Assembly: GCA_963513115.1 (NCBI GenBank)
Contig: CAUPPN010000014.1
Span: 1 to 14,302 of the forward strand
Source of the DNA: JABCPO02 sp963513115
Lineage (GTDB): Bacteria > Bacillota > Clostridia > TANB77 > CAG-508
DNA length: 14,302 nucleotides
Direction: 5' to 3'
The position numbers were made by a program, and so were the translations under genes. Of the stretch, positions 14,073-14,302 are shown piece by piece (the first letter of the stretch is position 1; each line of letters opens with the position of its first letter). Under the pieces are notes generated by a model, which ran no database searches, was not told where the DNA came from, and saw nothing but the letters and a program-made list of their open reading frames with translations.

Positions 14073-14101
14073 ATTTTAACACAGCATTTGATTTTTTTCA
14101 A
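14073..14101 (-). promoter_or_regulatory. Promoter of rpmE
   Basis: On the minus strand TTGAAA (14101-14096), a 17-base spacer and TAAAAT (14078-14073), the latter preceded by TG plus one base (extended -10). The start would be near 14066, leaving a leader of about 44 bases. No Zur-like operator is obvious in it, as expected if the zinc-binding L31 is the constitutive form. Confidence 0.7.
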
Positions 14102-14118
14102 TACTATTTTAAACACAT

Positions 14119-14302
14119 TTATTCTTCATTAAAAGTAGTTGGAACATATTTCTTTTTTTCATTATCATATTCAACTATTACTTCTTTATTTTTATTTTCA
14201 CTTTTTTTTATTTGTTTTAATTCTTCTTCATTAAAAGTTTCATTAGTTAATGCAGAGTTTATTTGTTTATCATATAATCTAACCCTTATAATCTTCACAA
14301 AC
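14119..14302 (-). CDS. C-terminal end of an unrecognised protein (partial)
   Basis: A reading frame enters from the right edge and stops at TAA 14121-14119, giving about 61 residues. It starts FVKIIRVRLYDKQINSALT and ends EYDNEKKKYVPTTFNEE. The middle is Lys/Glu/Asn-rich, in keeping with the cytoplasmic proteins of this genome. I do not recognise the family. The frame could also begin at a GTG at the very edge (14299-14297). It lies about 96 bp upstream of rpmE, which has its own promoter. No terminator between the two was evident. Confidence 0.5.
   Translation of the reverse strand, partial: FVKIIRVRLYDKQINSALTNETFNEEELKQIKKSENKNKEVIVEYDNEKKKYVPTTFNEE

Noticed and set aside
1..14302. CRISPR array, insertion sequence, prophage or toxin-antitoxin genes
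   Set aside because: No regularly spaced repeats, transposase, integrase or small paired toxin-like genes are visible; the region is conserved housekeeping content.

Overview
This is a very AT-rich window with strong AGGAGG-type ribosome binding sites. Its gene order (scpB, divIB, two DUF881 genes, a DUF1290/sbp gene, ftsA, ftsZ, plus minD, minE, rodA) is the division and cell-shape neighbourhood of low-GC Firmicutes. It most resembles an uncultured, probably host-associated member of the Clostridia; this placement is an inference from gene content and composition. There is no sign of phage, insertion sequence, CRISPR array or recent transfer.

All protein genes lie on the minus strand, so transcription runs from right to left. 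From the right edge: the end of an unrecognised gene; rpmE (ribosomal protein L31, zinc type) with its own promoter and a strong terminator; then a tight minD-minE-rodA-dusB-asnS cluster, with its likely promoter about 220 bp upstream of minD. The only plus-strand gene, an elongator tRNA-Met with its own promoter and terminator, sits between asnS and scpB. Next comes a compact scpB-divIB-DUF881-DUF881-zinc protein-sbp operon. It ends in a terminator whose T-tract almost touches the -35 box of the ftsA-ftsZ operon. A 13-bp hairpin terminates ftsZ, and a further leftward promoter serves a gene beyond the left edge.

FtsZ makes the division ring and FtsA anchors it to the membrane. DivIB, the DUF881 proteins and Sbp are membrane-associated division or envelope proteins. 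MinD and MinE position the ring, RodA polymerises glycan for elongation, and ScpB belongs to the chromosome-condensing Smc-ScpAB complex. DusB, AsnRS, L31 and the tRNA are translation genes interleaved with them.

Several things are unusual. MinE is fused in frame to a charged helical tail of about 340 residues, and no minC is next to it. FtsA has lost the usual residues in all three nucleotide-binding motifs. A 102-residue protein in the division operon is essentially the Hsp33 redox-switch zinc domain standing alone, with three extra cysteines. divIB is broken by a frameshift. Three annotated starts had to be moved (ftsA, the downstream DUF881 gene, minE) on ribosome-binding-site evidence.
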